This document shows positions 49,333 to 60,474 of a stretch of 64,000 bases of DNA, in pieces (within the stretch, counting starts at the first letter, position 1; each line of letters starts with the position of its first letter). The position numbers were made by a program, and so were the translations under genes. Source of the DNA: Saccopteryx bilineata (taxonomy: Eukaryota; Chordata; Mammalia; Chiroptera; Emballonuridae); NCBI RefSeq assembly GCF_036850765.1, contig NC_089498.1, forward strand, positions 48,783,795 through 48,847,794, in the 5' to 3' direction. A model generated the notes under the pieces. The model saw nothing but the letters and a program-made list of their open reading frames with translations, was not told where the DNA came from and made no database searches.

Positions 49333-51084
49333 TTGGTCTCAGCCCCTGCTCTGGCACTTCCTGATTTGAATAAGCCATTCCAGTTATTTGTAGCTGAAAA
49401 ACATAGGGTAGCAAAAGGAGTATTCACACAGACGCTTGGACCTTGGAAGCGGCCCGTTGCTTACCTATCCAAGCGCCTAGACCCTGTAGCCACAGGATGG
49501 CCCACATGCATGAGAGCCATAGCTGCCATGGCAGCGCTAGTCAAAGAAGCTCAGAAGTTGACTCTCGGGCAGGACCTCCAAATACATGGAGGTCATACCA
49601 CTGAAGCCCTTCTAAGGTCCCTACCAGATTGATGGATTTTTAATGCTAGGTTAACTCAATACCAAGTACTCTTTTTGAACCCTCCTCATGTAACATTCTC
49701 CAAGTCAGTAGCCCTCAACCCGGCAACCCTGCTGCCCGAGACAGAGGAACAGCCCGGCCCTGATCATGATTGCCTTGAACTTCTTGACACTATTTCCAGT
49801 CTCCGCCCAGATCTTCAGGACTTCCCATTGTTGAATGCAGAAACCACTCTCTTCTCCAATGGGAGTAGCTTCCTTGACCAGGGGGTCCGAAGAGCTGGAG
49901 CAGCTATAACAACTGAGGACAAGGTAATATGGGCCCAGTCTCTTCTACAAGGAACTTCTGCCCAGAGGGCTGAACTTATTGCTCTCACTCAAGCCTTAAG
50001 ATGGACAAAAGGGAAAACTGTCAACATCTACACGGACAGCAGGTATGCTTTTGCTACTGCACATATACATGGGGCTTTATATAAGGAGAGAGGCCTTCTT
50101 ACTACTGGAGGGAAAGAAATTAAAAATAAAGAAGAAATTTTAGCACTCCTCGAAGCCATTTGGCTACCAGCTAAAGTAACTATTATACATTGTAAAGGAC
50201 ATCAAAAGGGGTCGGATCCAATAGCAAAAGAAAATAATCTAGCGTATGATACAGCAAAAGCAGTTGCTTTAAAACCCGGGGAGCCAGTTACTATCCTTCC
50301 CTTACTTCCAGAAAGACTTTTACCTGAGAAGCCTCACTATTTAGAAAAAGAAATTCAATTAGGAAATAAATTATACTGCAGAGACTTACCTAGTAGATGG
50401 AAGCAGCTACCCGATCAGAGACTGTTTATACCTAAGGCTATAGGAACAACTTTAATTCAGGAAATACATCAAGGAACGCACCTGGGTATTAACAAGCTCA
50501 CTTCCTTGCTACGAAGGCACTATTACATACCTGACTTAAGTAGTCTTGTAGAATCAGAAGTATCCAGATGCCTTGCATGTGCAAAAGTAAACCCACACCA
50601 ATGGAAGAATATACGTAAGGAAAGACAATGGGGACACTCTCCAGGCGAAATTTGGGAAGTAGACTTGACTGAAGTAAAGAAAGGAAGATATAGATACAAG
50701 TACATACTAGTCTTTATTGATACTTATTCAGGATGGGTTGAAGCCTTCCCTACAAAGCATGAAACTGCTACCACTGTGCTCAAGTACCTCACCTCTGAGA
50801 TTATCCCTCGATTTGGCCTTCCCTTTGCTCTGGGGTCAGACAATGGTCCGGCTTTCATAGCCTCAGTTTCTCAAAATTTAGCCAAAGCTCTAGGTATTAA
50901 CTGGAAACTTCATTGCATATACAGGCCACAGAGTTCAGGACAAATAGAGAGAACAAATAGAACCCTAAAAGAAACTCTAACTAAATTAAGAGAGGTAATA
51001 AGTGATGATTGGGTAGACCTCCTGCCCTTTGCCCTTCTCTGTACTAGGTGTTCCCCTTACTATAAAGGCTTAAACCCCTTTTGA
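49333..51084 (+). pseudogene. pol: Proviral connection, RNase H and integrase, broken
   Basis: One frame, stopped once by TGA at 49630-49632, then open for 469 codons (49675-51084). RNase H has Asn at the first catalytic position (FSNGSS, codon 49858), keeps Glu (RAELIALTQ) and Asp (YTDSRYAF), and shows LAYDTAKA at the fourth, where Tyr may have replaced Asp. Integrase keeps the HHCC zinc site (HQGTH...CLAC) and the full D,D-35-E triad: Asp 50662, Asp 50839, Glu 50947. The frame is lost at a T run near 51078-51082. Confidence 0.93.
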
Positions 51085-51510
51085 AATTCTTTTCAGAAGA
51101 CCTCCTCCTATCCTGCCCAAGTTAAGTTCAAGCATGTTAGCCTCCTTTAATAACTCACAGTTCCTTAAGTCCTTACAGGCCATCGAGGCAGTGTGAGCAG
51201 AAGCCAACTCCCACACCCAAAGAATACCTAACCAGCACCCACATTCCAGCGAGCCTCTCATCGAGCCTGGACAGTGGGTTTGGGTCAAGCGGCTCCATCG
51301 TGAGAACCTTCAGTCCACTTGGGAGGGACCTCACCTTGTTATCCTGGCTACTACAACAGCAGTTAAGGTAGCAAACCGCAAACATTGGATTCATCACAGC
51401 CAGGTAAAGCAAGCACATCCTGACCACATACCCACTAAGGACAAACAATGGAAGGTACAAAAGGACCCTATGGACCCCTTAAAGCTCCAGTTTATATCAT
51501 CACCCGAGTA
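51085..51510 (+). pseudogene. pol: Proviral integrase C-terminus, out of frame
   Basis: Beyond the T-run frameshift the integrase tail is readable in pieces, with a GPY-like WEGPHLVI near 51325-51350. It runs on past the env start, the usual pol-env overlap of the group. Confidence 0.75.
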
Positions 51511-52670
51511 ATCCTATTTACACTGACTTTCACTCAAGCAGGAACCCCTAGCCGCAGTGAATGGGTTCTCATTAGAACTCAAGATGGGTCTGTAATTGCC
51601 AGGAATCAAACCTGGGTTGCTTCAGCTGTCACCTTGTCAGTAGATTTTTCTAAACTCTTTGACGAGAAATTTTGTGACTCGCCGGGAGCTTGGAGTCACT
51701 CTGATTCAGCAAGGAGCCCCCTCCTAGACGACTGGCCTAGTTCATACACCATAGGTAGCAAATGCTCTCCCCACGTTAAAAATAGAGCCTTATGGTATAC
51801 TCCTCATTATGCTTGTCCTGAACCCCCTTCTGGGCAGCGCCGTACTTGTGGGTCTATCACTGTAAAAGGTGGGGTTGTGAGACTCTTGTTAGTGAATTCC
51901 AGTAGAGTCCTCCTAAACAAGACCCGGACATAAACCTTCTCAGATTAGGAACGAGACCAGGGGGAAAAAGACCAAATGATGGATGGGATGATAATTGTGC
52001 TAAAGATAACTGTAACTCCACCATCATTACTATTAAGAAACCCCAAGACCCAAGTTGGAATACAGGGAAAACGTGGGGTCTACAATTATATGTCACAGGC
52101 TCAGATCCAGGAACCTTCTTCACCATCAAGAAGTTACCCCCCGAGACTCGCAAGCCTCTCTTGAGGGGATTAACTCATACCTTACCTAAAGCCTTTAAGC
52201 CCCCTAAGGCCGACTCACCTAAAGTAGAATTAAATCCCAGTTTTACTGTTTCGCATAGTCTGGAAACTGTATCACCCACTAAAGCTACCCCTATAGCTAA
52301 CACCTTAGCACCTCCTGACCCCACATTGGAACAGAGTTCTTCTATCTTCACACTTCTAGACTCTGTTTTTCCAGTCCTAAATAGCTCCCAACCTGAAGTT
52401 ACTAAAAGTTGTTGGCTCTGCCTAGATCCTCAACCTCCCTACTATATTAGATTAGGAACTAATGTTTCTTTTCAGAATGTCACTGTAAATGATTCAGACT
52501 CCCTTACTGAGTGCGAACAGGAAGGACACATCTCTCTGGCCGGATTCCAAGGAAAAGGACATTGCTTCACCTTAGGAGAACTGACGAACCCCACCACTGT
52601 TGGATATCAGAACTCTTGTCTCTCCATGACTCACATCAGTCCACCGCAGCCGGAAGACCATGGGTACTAA
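51448..52670 (+). pseudogene. env: Proviral env surface subunit, broken
   Basis: The first frame (51448-51933, 161 codons) opens with a basic start and a hydrophobic signal-like segment (VYIITRVILFTLTFTQA). It stops at 51931-51933. SU continues in other frames; the last piece (52161-52670) is Pro-rich and then carries CWLC (52410-52421), the isomerase motif that pairs with CX6CC of TM. N-glycosylation sequons (NQT, NSS, NVS, NVT) are seen. Confidence 0.9.
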
Positions 52671-52746
52671 AAGCACCAGAAGGAACTTGGGTTTCTTGTT
52701 TATCTCGAGTCAGCAAATGTATTTTACCTAGCACCTCTGATGATTT

Positions 52747-53337
52747 TTGTATACCTATATTGTACCTCAGGTTTACCTATACGGGGGAAACTCTGAATTC
52801 CTTCTCCAATCCGACATCAGGTACAGAGCTAAAAGAGCTGTACTCCTACTTTTACCTATCATAGCAACCTTAGGGATCACTGGAGCCATAGCTACAGGAG
52901 CATCTGTTCACATCACCCTAGAAACTAGAATTAAACAATTATCTTCAACCTTTTCAAAGGATATATCTATTTTACAAACTCAGATGTCATACCTTGAACA
53001 TGCTGTAGATTCTTTAGCAAAGGTAGCTCTTCAAAACAGGAGAGGGCTAAATTTACTCTTCTTAAAACAAGGAGGATTATGTGCTGCTCTAGGAGAAGCT
53101 TGTTGCTTTTATGCTAACCATTCAGGAATAATTAGAGAAAGTATCCAAGTTTTAAGAAAAAGGCTCCAAGATAGGGAAAAGGAATTACAACAAGACAATA
53201 ACTGGTATCAAAATCTTTTTAATTGGTCCCCTTGGTTAACAACCTTACTTACTGCATTAGCTGGGCCAGTTTTAATACTGCTACTCATCCTCTCCTGTGG
53301 ACCAATCATTGTTAATTGTTTAGTAGCATTTGTTTGA
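52747..53337 (+). CDS. env: Open env C-terminal frame: SU tail and complete transmembrane subunit
   Basis: 196 codons with no stop. Residues 1-24 are the end of SU; RYRAKR (25-30) is a furin-type cleavage site. A fusion-peptide-like hydrophobic run follows (31-51). Then come a heptad region, the conserved LQNRRGL block (about 96-102), CX6CC (Cys112, Cys119, Cys120) and a membrane anchor (about 162-190). The usual Asp after NRRGL is Asn here. No signal peptide precedes the frame, so it would not reach the secretory path as it stands. Whether it is transcribed is unknown. It may simply have escaped mutation. Confidence 0.85.
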   Translation: MYTYIVPQVYLYGGNSEFLLQSDIRYRAKRAVLLLLPIIATLGITGAIATGASVHITLETRIKQLSSTFSKDISILQTQMSYLEHAVDSLAKVALQNRRGLNLLFLKQGGLCAALGEACCFYANHSGIIRESIQVLRKRLQDREKELQQDNNWYQNLFNWSPWLTTLLTALAGPVLILLLILSCGPIIVNCLVAFV

Positions 53338-53440
53338 GAAAGAATAGATACTGTAAGACTTATGGTCTTAGCTCAGCCCTATCAGATTATACCCAGTTTG
53401 GATGAGCAATACCAAAGTTCAATGATTTGAACTAGTAAGA

Positions 53441-53454
53441 AGAACATGGGGGAA
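53441..53454 (+). other. Polypurine tract of the provirus
   Basis: AGAACATGGGGGAA directly precedes TGTGACATC, the first bases of the 3' LTR. Confidence 0.8.
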
Positions 53455-53828
53455 TGTGACATCTTAGGACGAGCGGCGCAGGCCACCAGCTATGAAAACT
53501 GAGTACATCCAGTACATGGCTGGAGGAAAAAAGATAACCATTAGAAATGTAGCAATATTTTTCACTGAACTCTATGTACCCAGCAGCAAGGAAGCCCTAC
53601 CCTAGAGACTTAGCCAAAAACAAGGTCAGCTACTCGCACCTCTTCCGCCCTTGTAAACGCTGCTTGCTTGCTCAGACTAGATAGCCACCCTATAAAAAGG
53701 AGCCATTTTAGAAGCTCGGGGCTGCAGTGTTCCCTTGCGTGGGTTGCCTGCAGTCCCTGTTCAGGTTTGCAATAAAACTTATAAAATTCACTTTGGGTTT
53801 GCTGTGGTCTGTCTCCTGGGATGTAACA
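53455..53828 (+). repeat. 3' LTR of the provirus
   Basis: 374 bp, TGTGACATC to GGATGTAACA. TATAAAAAGG at 53691-53700 and AATAAA at 53771-53776. Without indels against the 5' LTR apart from that copy's missing first six bases. It ends 272 bp from the LIPM stop codon on the other strand. Confidence 0.95.
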
Positions 53829-54100
53829 AAACCTACACTTCAAGATGGTAGAATATATAATAGCACATGAAATGTATATTCAGCCAATGAGTAGTTAATT
53901 GAACTAAAAAAATTAATATTAGTTTTAGTGCTAAATGCAGGAAATCTGAAGGAATATATAAGTCTCTGCCCTCTCTTCTCCCCCTCCCTTCTACTGATAT
54001 GATAGTTTTCCAATTCTGGAAATTCTTAAAATCCTCTGTTAATGGACCCCATTCCCATCGTCCACAAGGGTTTTCTTAAGACTTGTCAGTATCAGATGCT
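53829..54100 (-). other. LIPM: LIPM 3' UTR, start
   Basis: Sequence just after the LIPM stop codon, read leftward. I find no AATAAA, ATTAAA or close variant on the minus strand before the provirus, so the original cleavage site may lie beyond it. Confidence 0.5.
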
Positions 54101-54370
54101 TCACAATCTGACCTCACACATTCCCTGGGAAAGGCTGGTCTCTTCCAGCTTCATCAGATGTATGATTTCATTGTATAGACGATGAGCAGCATCCAAACCC
54201 CAGATGAAGTCCACGTGTGCCCATTCAGGGATGTTCTTATGGTAGATCAGGTTGTTCATTTCAGAGAGCAGTGTTTTCACATCATCTGGATTTGAAAGCC
54301 AGTCCTGACCTCCAGTCCACATTGCCGTAGGGACTGTCATGTCTCTAACTTTGTACCTTACAGGAGTTGG
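54101..54370 (-). CDS. LIPM: LIPM last coding exon
   Basis: 89 codons and stop, from [20 protein letters not shown] to EVRL. Carries the catalytic Asp and His. The acceptor on the minus strand is TTCCTTTTTTCTAG. Confidence 0.95.
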   Translation of the reverse strand, partial: PTPVRYKVRDMTVPTAMWTGGQDWLSNPDDVKTLLSEMNNLIYHKNIPEWAHVDFIWGLDAAHRLYNEIIHLMKLEETSLSQGMCEVRL

Positions 54371-57300
54371 CTAGAAAAAAGGAATAGGTGTTACCTGTAG
54401 ATCACATTTGGACTTCTAGGCTCATAATTTACCTATCAAATAAACATACTAAATATGTCATGTATTGTGATAAAAATGCATGGGCCTTAGAGCCAAATAG
54501 CTCTGCATTTAGTTTCTATCCCAGCACCTATTTGAAGGTAAAATTACTTAATTTTACTGAACCTCAGTTTCTTCAACTGTGAAATGGGGATATCTATTAA
54601 TATAATCACTAGGTTAAATGAGAAAACATGTAAATTGTCTAGCACTTTAAGCATTGATTTTTAATGATTTTTCTTATTAATGAATTTTTACACATAAATT
54701 ACTTTATTTTTATTTTTATTTTTGTATTTTTCTGAAGCTGGAAACAGGGAGGCAGTCACAGACTCCCGCATGCGCCCGACCAGGATCCACCCGGTACACC
54801 CACCAGGGGGTGATGCTCTGCCTAGCCGGGGCGTTGCTCTGTCGCGACCAGGGCCACTCTAGTGCCTGGGGCAGAGGCTAAGGAGCCATCCCCAGCACCC
54901 AGGCCATCTTTTGCTCCAATGGAGCCTTGGCTGTGGGAGTGGAAGAGAGAGACAGAGAGGAAGGAGAGGGGGAGGGGTGGAGAGGCAGATGGGCGCCTCT
55001 CCTGTGTGCCCTGGCCGGGAATCGAACTCATAAATTACCTTTAAAAGATAATTTAACAAACACTTCATGAGGCCAGAGTTAGAGATAGTCTACAGAGAAA
55101 GGCAAGAGAATGGGACCTACTGAGAAGGCCTCTGCTCTGGGTCTTCACAGAGATTTTCTATAACAGAAAGCCCTTGAAGCAGGCCCAGCTTGACTGTCTC
55201 CAAAAACATGGAGAAGCCAATGGCATTGGAACTCAGGGTAGTTTGAACCAAAGGAAGATATATATTAGATCCCTGCTCTACATCGCCCCCTAGCAGGCTT
55301 GCTGGGTGGATCCTAGTTGGGGTGCTTTCGGGAGTCTCTCTGCCTCCTCTCCTCTCAGAATTTGGAAAAAAGAAAAGAAAAGATCCCTGCTGTAGTCTCC
55401 TATTACCCAAAGTAGAGTGTCTATGATTCTTAACTCTTGAGAACTTACTCAAGCAGTGCTACAAAATTAGACTGGCTGGCTGAATCTTTGAGGTTAATTA
55501 GCACCCAGAACTTCTCACAGAAATGTTGAAGTCCATTTCTTTTCATTAAAAAATTTTTTTTGGCCCTGGCTGGTTGGCTCAGTGGTAGAGCGTCGGCCTG
55601 GCGTGCAAGGGGTCCTGGGTTCGATTCCCGGCCAGGGCACACAGGAGAAGCGCCCATCTGCTTCTCCACCCCTCCCCCTCTCCCTCTCTGTCTCTCTCTT
55701 CCCCTCCCGCAGCCAAGGCTCCATTGGAGCAAAGATGGCCCGGGCGCTGGGGATGGCTCCTTGGCCTCTGCCCCAGGTGCTAGAGTGGCTCTGGTCTCAA
55801 TAGAGCGACGCCCCGGAGGGGTAGAGCATAGCCCCCTGGTGGGCAGAGCGTCGCCCCCTGGTGGGCGTGCCGGGTGGATCCCTGTCCGGCGCATGCGGGA
55901 ATCTGTCTGACTGTCTCTCCCCGTTTCCAGCTTTGGAAAAATACAGAAAAAAAATTTTTTTTATTGGTTGATTTTAGCAAGAGAGGAAGGGGGAGAGAGA
56001 GAAGAAAAAAAGAGCTCAAAAGTCACTGACTTGAGCCCCAGGTTGCTGGCTTGAACAAAGGGTCACTGGCTTGGTTGGAGCCCCCAAGTCAAGGCACATA
56101 TGAGAAGCAATCAATGAATAACTAAAGTCGTGCAACTAAAAGTTAATGCTTCTCATCTCTCGTCTTTTCTGTCTTACGTCTGTCTCTCTTGCTACAAACA
56201 AACAAAACCCTCAAAACAAAAAACAAACAAAAAAACTGGTGAATTCTGTTGTCCACATAAGAAACAAACCAAAAAAAAATAAGGTGTCTTTTGTTATGTT
56301 AACGAAGTGACTTGGAACCATAAGAAGGATCCTAGCTAGTGGAGGCAAGCGATTAAAGCATTGGGACTTTCGATTCCACATCTCCACATCTCTCAGGAAG
56401 AGAGAGGGGCTGAAGATCAGATTCAGTTGCCAATGGCTAATGTCTTAATCAGTCATACCTGTGTCATGAAACCTCCGTAAAAACCCAGAACGAACAAGGT
56501 GTAGAGAGCTTCCAGGTTGGTGAACAAATGGAAATGTAGGGCGAACTAGGCACTAGCAGAAGGCCTGGAAGCTCTGTGCAGTTTATTCATCTCTTCCATC
56601 AGGCCTTTTATCATAAACTGTTGATCTAGTTAAGTGAAATGTTTCTCTGAGGTCCGTGAGCCAGTCTAGCAAATTAATGGAGCTAGAGGAGGTTGTCATG
56701 GGAACCTCTTATAGCCAGTTGGTCAGAAATCCAGGTAACAACCTGGATTTTTGATGGGCACCTTAAGTGGGAAAGGGGCAGCCTTGTGGGACTGAGCTCT
56801 TAATCTGTAGGATCTGATGTTATTGTTAGAGTAGGCAGTTAATTAGGTATTAACAAAAGAGAAGGGAGCTAACCGAAAGAGACATCTGATTAAGCCTGAT
56901 TTCAGTTACTCCAGGGAGTAACTGGCATTGTTCAGCCAAATAGAATGAAAACATCCGACTATGAAGGAAAGACGGCTTTTGAGTCACTCTGGGGAGCCCA
57001 CCCAACAAACTGGAAAGGGGATAAAATCACAAGGAAATTCTTTTTACTAAACGCATGTGCAGTAAAAGCCAAATGACGAAGCAAAATTATGAGGCATGCG
57101 CAGTAGGGGCCAAAACAGCAACATAAAAGGGGGAGGGGTCTAGCGTGGGAAAAACCTGGGAAAAGAGATTGGATAAGGGGGCGGGGACCGCGGGGCACAA
57201 ACACAAGCCAGCCAGGGAAAAGCCAGGAAAAAGACAGGAAAGAGACCCAATAGCTTGAAAGAAAGACTGCTCTTTCCCAGCCCAAGGAAATAAAAGAAAA

Positions 57301-60300
57301 CCTGACAAAAACCCCGGCACACTCCCTTCTCAGAGCGCACCTGTGCCCGTCCTTCTCTCAAGTACATACTTTTGGCCTTTTTTTCTCCTAAACTCTGAGG
57401 GTTCCCAGAGATTTCCAACCTGGGGAACGAGCAGCAGCAGAAGACTCTTATTCTGCCTTTAACTTCTTTTTCTGAGTCCACGTAGCTGCCCTATATATAT
57501 ATATATAGCCTGCTGCACTCTGCCTCTCTGAGAGTGCACTATCTCCTTTCACTCTTATAAATCTTGCCACTGTGGCTTACAACTCCTATGCGAGTGTCCC
57601 TGAAATTCTTTTCCTGCAGCACTGCAAAAATCCATTTCCACGTGTTGTGGCAGACCTGCCGTAGTCCCGGTCCTCTTGGGATAGCACTATCTCAGAATTG
57701 AGTTAAATTGTAGGACACCCATGCAACATAATTTGATGACAAAATAACCTAGACATGTTTTCTTTGAATATATGTACCCTGATTTATTAATGTCATCCCA
57801 TTACCATTAATAAAAATTTATTTTAAAAAAAAAAATTGTAGGACACCCAGCTGGTGTTCAGGGAATTGCTTGTTGGTGTGCCACACACACATCAGCATTT
57901 GATGATCAGAACCACCTTTTATAGCCTTAGATATGAAAAATTGGACTATTCTATGGAGTCTGTAATATTTTCTCCTTGAATTTAGACTAAAAACTAAATT
58001 CAAGTTTAGCACTAAGGTTCTGTGATTCTATGACACCTTTTTGTTTGTGTTTTTTTTTTTGTTTGTTTGTTTTTGAATACTTTCCACCACCAGACCATTT
58101 TCTGGTGCTTACTTTGCACAAGTGACTTTTTCTGGAACTCGAGACATTAAATGTTGAAAAATTAAAACTATCTTGGAACCAGAATGCTTTCTGTCAAGAC
58201 ATATTTTAAGCAAGAGTGAAGATGGATCTAAAAAATGGAGCAGACACCTTAACATTTATCTCTATTTTTGAGGAGGAAAACAGACAAGGACAGACAGGAA
58301 GAGAGAGAGATGAGGAGCATCAATTCATAGTTGTGACACCTTAGTTGTTCATTGATTGCTTTCTCATATGTGCCTTGACTGGGGGGCTCCTGCCAACCCA
58401 ATGAGCCTTTGCTCAAGCCAGTGACTTTTGGGCTTATGCCAGCAACCATGGGGTTATGTCTATGATCCCATGCTCAAGATGTCAATCCCATGCTCGAGAT
58501 GTAGACCCAGTGCTCAAGCTAGATGAGCCTGCGCTCTAGCCGGTGACTTCAGGGTTTTGAACCTAGGTCCTCAGCATCCCAGGCTGGCGCTCTATCCATT
58601 TCACCACCACCTAGTCAGGCCACAGATACCTTTGAAGGAGAGTTTGCTATTCATAGGAACTACACAGTCTTTCCAATGTCCTAACTTTTTATATCTAGGT
58701 TGATGTACAGAAATGTATGTTAAGTATAGTATGAAACTCTCAAAGGTTTGCCTGTGTCTATTCAGCTCCCTCCAGTTTTAAGTTTGTATGGTCAATGTTT
58801 GTTTACATTTACACAAAAGCTAACTAACAATCTTCAGTGAAGATTTTATGCTCAGAAGGGCATAGTATCCATTTCTGATTCTACACCAACATTTATTTTA
58901 ATTTTATTCTCTAACATTGACAATACATATTTTTAGGTAATGTGATAACATTACAAATTTTTTTTTACTTGCAAATTACAGAATCATTATAAATGTGACC
59001 AGAAAGAACTCTTTTTCTTCTTCTTCTTTTCCAAGTGGGAAGAGAGGAGATTATAGAGGCCCTAAATAGGAACTTAAAACAGGGACAAAGTTCAGTGCCC
59101 TTAGGCAATGGCCACACTGGCTTTACTGAAAAAAGTACTGAACAAAGTTCTTTGCTGAACGCAGCACAATAGGGATGGAATTAGCAATTCTGATTAATCA
59201 ATAGTTATATATTTTTTGGTTGTAATAACAACTTTTAAGATCTACTTTCAGCCTGACCAGGTGGTGGCGCAGTGGATAAAGCGTTAGACTGGGATGTGGA
59301 GGACCCAGGTTCGAGGCCCTGAGGTCGCCAGCTTGAGCATGGGCTCATGTGGTTTGAGCAAGGCTCACTAGCTTGAGCTGAAGGTCGTTGGCTCGAGCAA
59401 GGGGTCACTCGATCTGCTGTAGCCCCCCTCCCTCGGTCAAGGCACATATGAGAAAGCAATCAATGAACAACTAAGGAGCTGCAACGAAGAATTGATGTTT
59501 CTCATCTCTCCGTTCCTGTCTGCCTGTCCCTATCTATCCCTCTCTCTGGCTCTCTCTGGCTCTGCCAAAAAAAAAAAAAAAATCTATTTTCAGCAACTTT
59601 CAAGTCTACAATACCATACTATTAGCTTTGGTCACCACGCTGTACATTGTATCTCATGAGTAATTTATAACTGAGGTTTGTACCTTTTGACCCCTTCAGC
59701 CATTCCTCCTCCTATTTCCTTAACCTGTCTCTGGCAACCACAGATTATGCTTTTGGTATTGCTCCATAAAAACAACCTCACCCTGCCACCCTCATTGATG
59801 GTGTTTGTTTTTTGATCCCAAAACAGGATTCTTCTAGTAGTAGCAACCACAAACCATGCTCTTCCCTCACTAAACCTATCTCATCTTGCTCCTGAGAACC
59901 CCAAGTGCCTCCTTCATGAAGCAACCTTTCAGTAAAGTTATACTCTATTATAAAAGCAGCTAAGCCGTGAAGTTTCTCGTTTTCAAGTGGAGTTAAACTC
60001 AACCTGTTATTTCCTGCTCACCTTCTCGTATTTTATTCCCATCTCTAAGATAAACTGTCATTACAACTTCCCTCTCATGCACTTTAAAAGGGTTGGATTG
60101 ATTTTCTTACCTGATTACCTTTCTCCAGATTTTTGGTCTCGCTTCCCCAGTCAAATGCCCGGAGTTCCCCAGAATTCGCTGCCTAAAAGGAAATAAAAAT
60201 TTACGTGCATTCACATATATCACTGGATAAGAGTGGGAGGAGGGGTGGACATGTGCTAGCATGTCTGTCATTGTGGGGAAGTGGAGAGCAAAGGCTGAGG

Positions 60301-60421
60301 CTGTGCTTCCACTCAGTGTTAGGTTATCTTCGGGGAAATACAGGACGATGCTCTAACCAACTGAACTATCCAGTCAGGGCCAGAATTCTCTAGTTTTAAT
60401 TATAAAATCTCTCTCTCTTTT

Positions 60422-60474
<53 letters not shown>

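Larger units (their letters stand above)
45362..53828 (+). mobile_element. Gammaretrovirus-like endogenous provirus, defective
   Basis: All parts of a simple retrovirus are present in order: 5' LTR, primer binding site, gag, pro, pol, env, polypurine tract, 3' LTR (about 8.47 kb including one SINE). The type is shown by an MGQ-type gag start, a single zinc knuckle, gag and pol in one frame separated by UAG, YIDD reverse transcriptase, CWLC in SU and CX6CC in TM. Every gene except the TM end is broken by stops or frameshifts. LTRs differ at about 17-18 of 368 sites by eye (about 5%), so integration is old, roughly of the order of 10 million years if a usual mammalian neutral rate holds (inference). 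AAAC at both edges (45358-45361 and 53829-53832 reads AAAC) fits a 4-bp target duplication. It has the same orientation as ANKRD22. Confidence 0.95.
56340..57950 (+). repeat. Old interspersed LTR-like repeat, split by two insertions
   Basis: 56340-56819 (CAGTTGCCAATGGCTAATGT, GAGCTTCCAGGTTGGTGAAC, AACAACCTGGATTTTTGATG, GTGGGACTGAGCTCTTAATC) and 57687-57880 (CTATCTCAGAATTGAGTTAA, CACCCAGCTGGTGTTC) are the two parts of a common mammalian repeat known to me by sequence but not securely by name. A solo-LTR candidate and an L1 stub lie inside. Confidence 0.6.

Noticed and set aside
53610..53843. Matching open frames on the minus strand in both LTRs (also 45535-45825)
   Set aside because: LTR sequence without coding features. 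The frames run across U3, R and U5 in antisense.
56959..57481. Overlapping 77-113-codon frames on the minus strand
   Set aside because: They lie in the solo-LTR candidate and have low-complexity composition with no recognisable domain.
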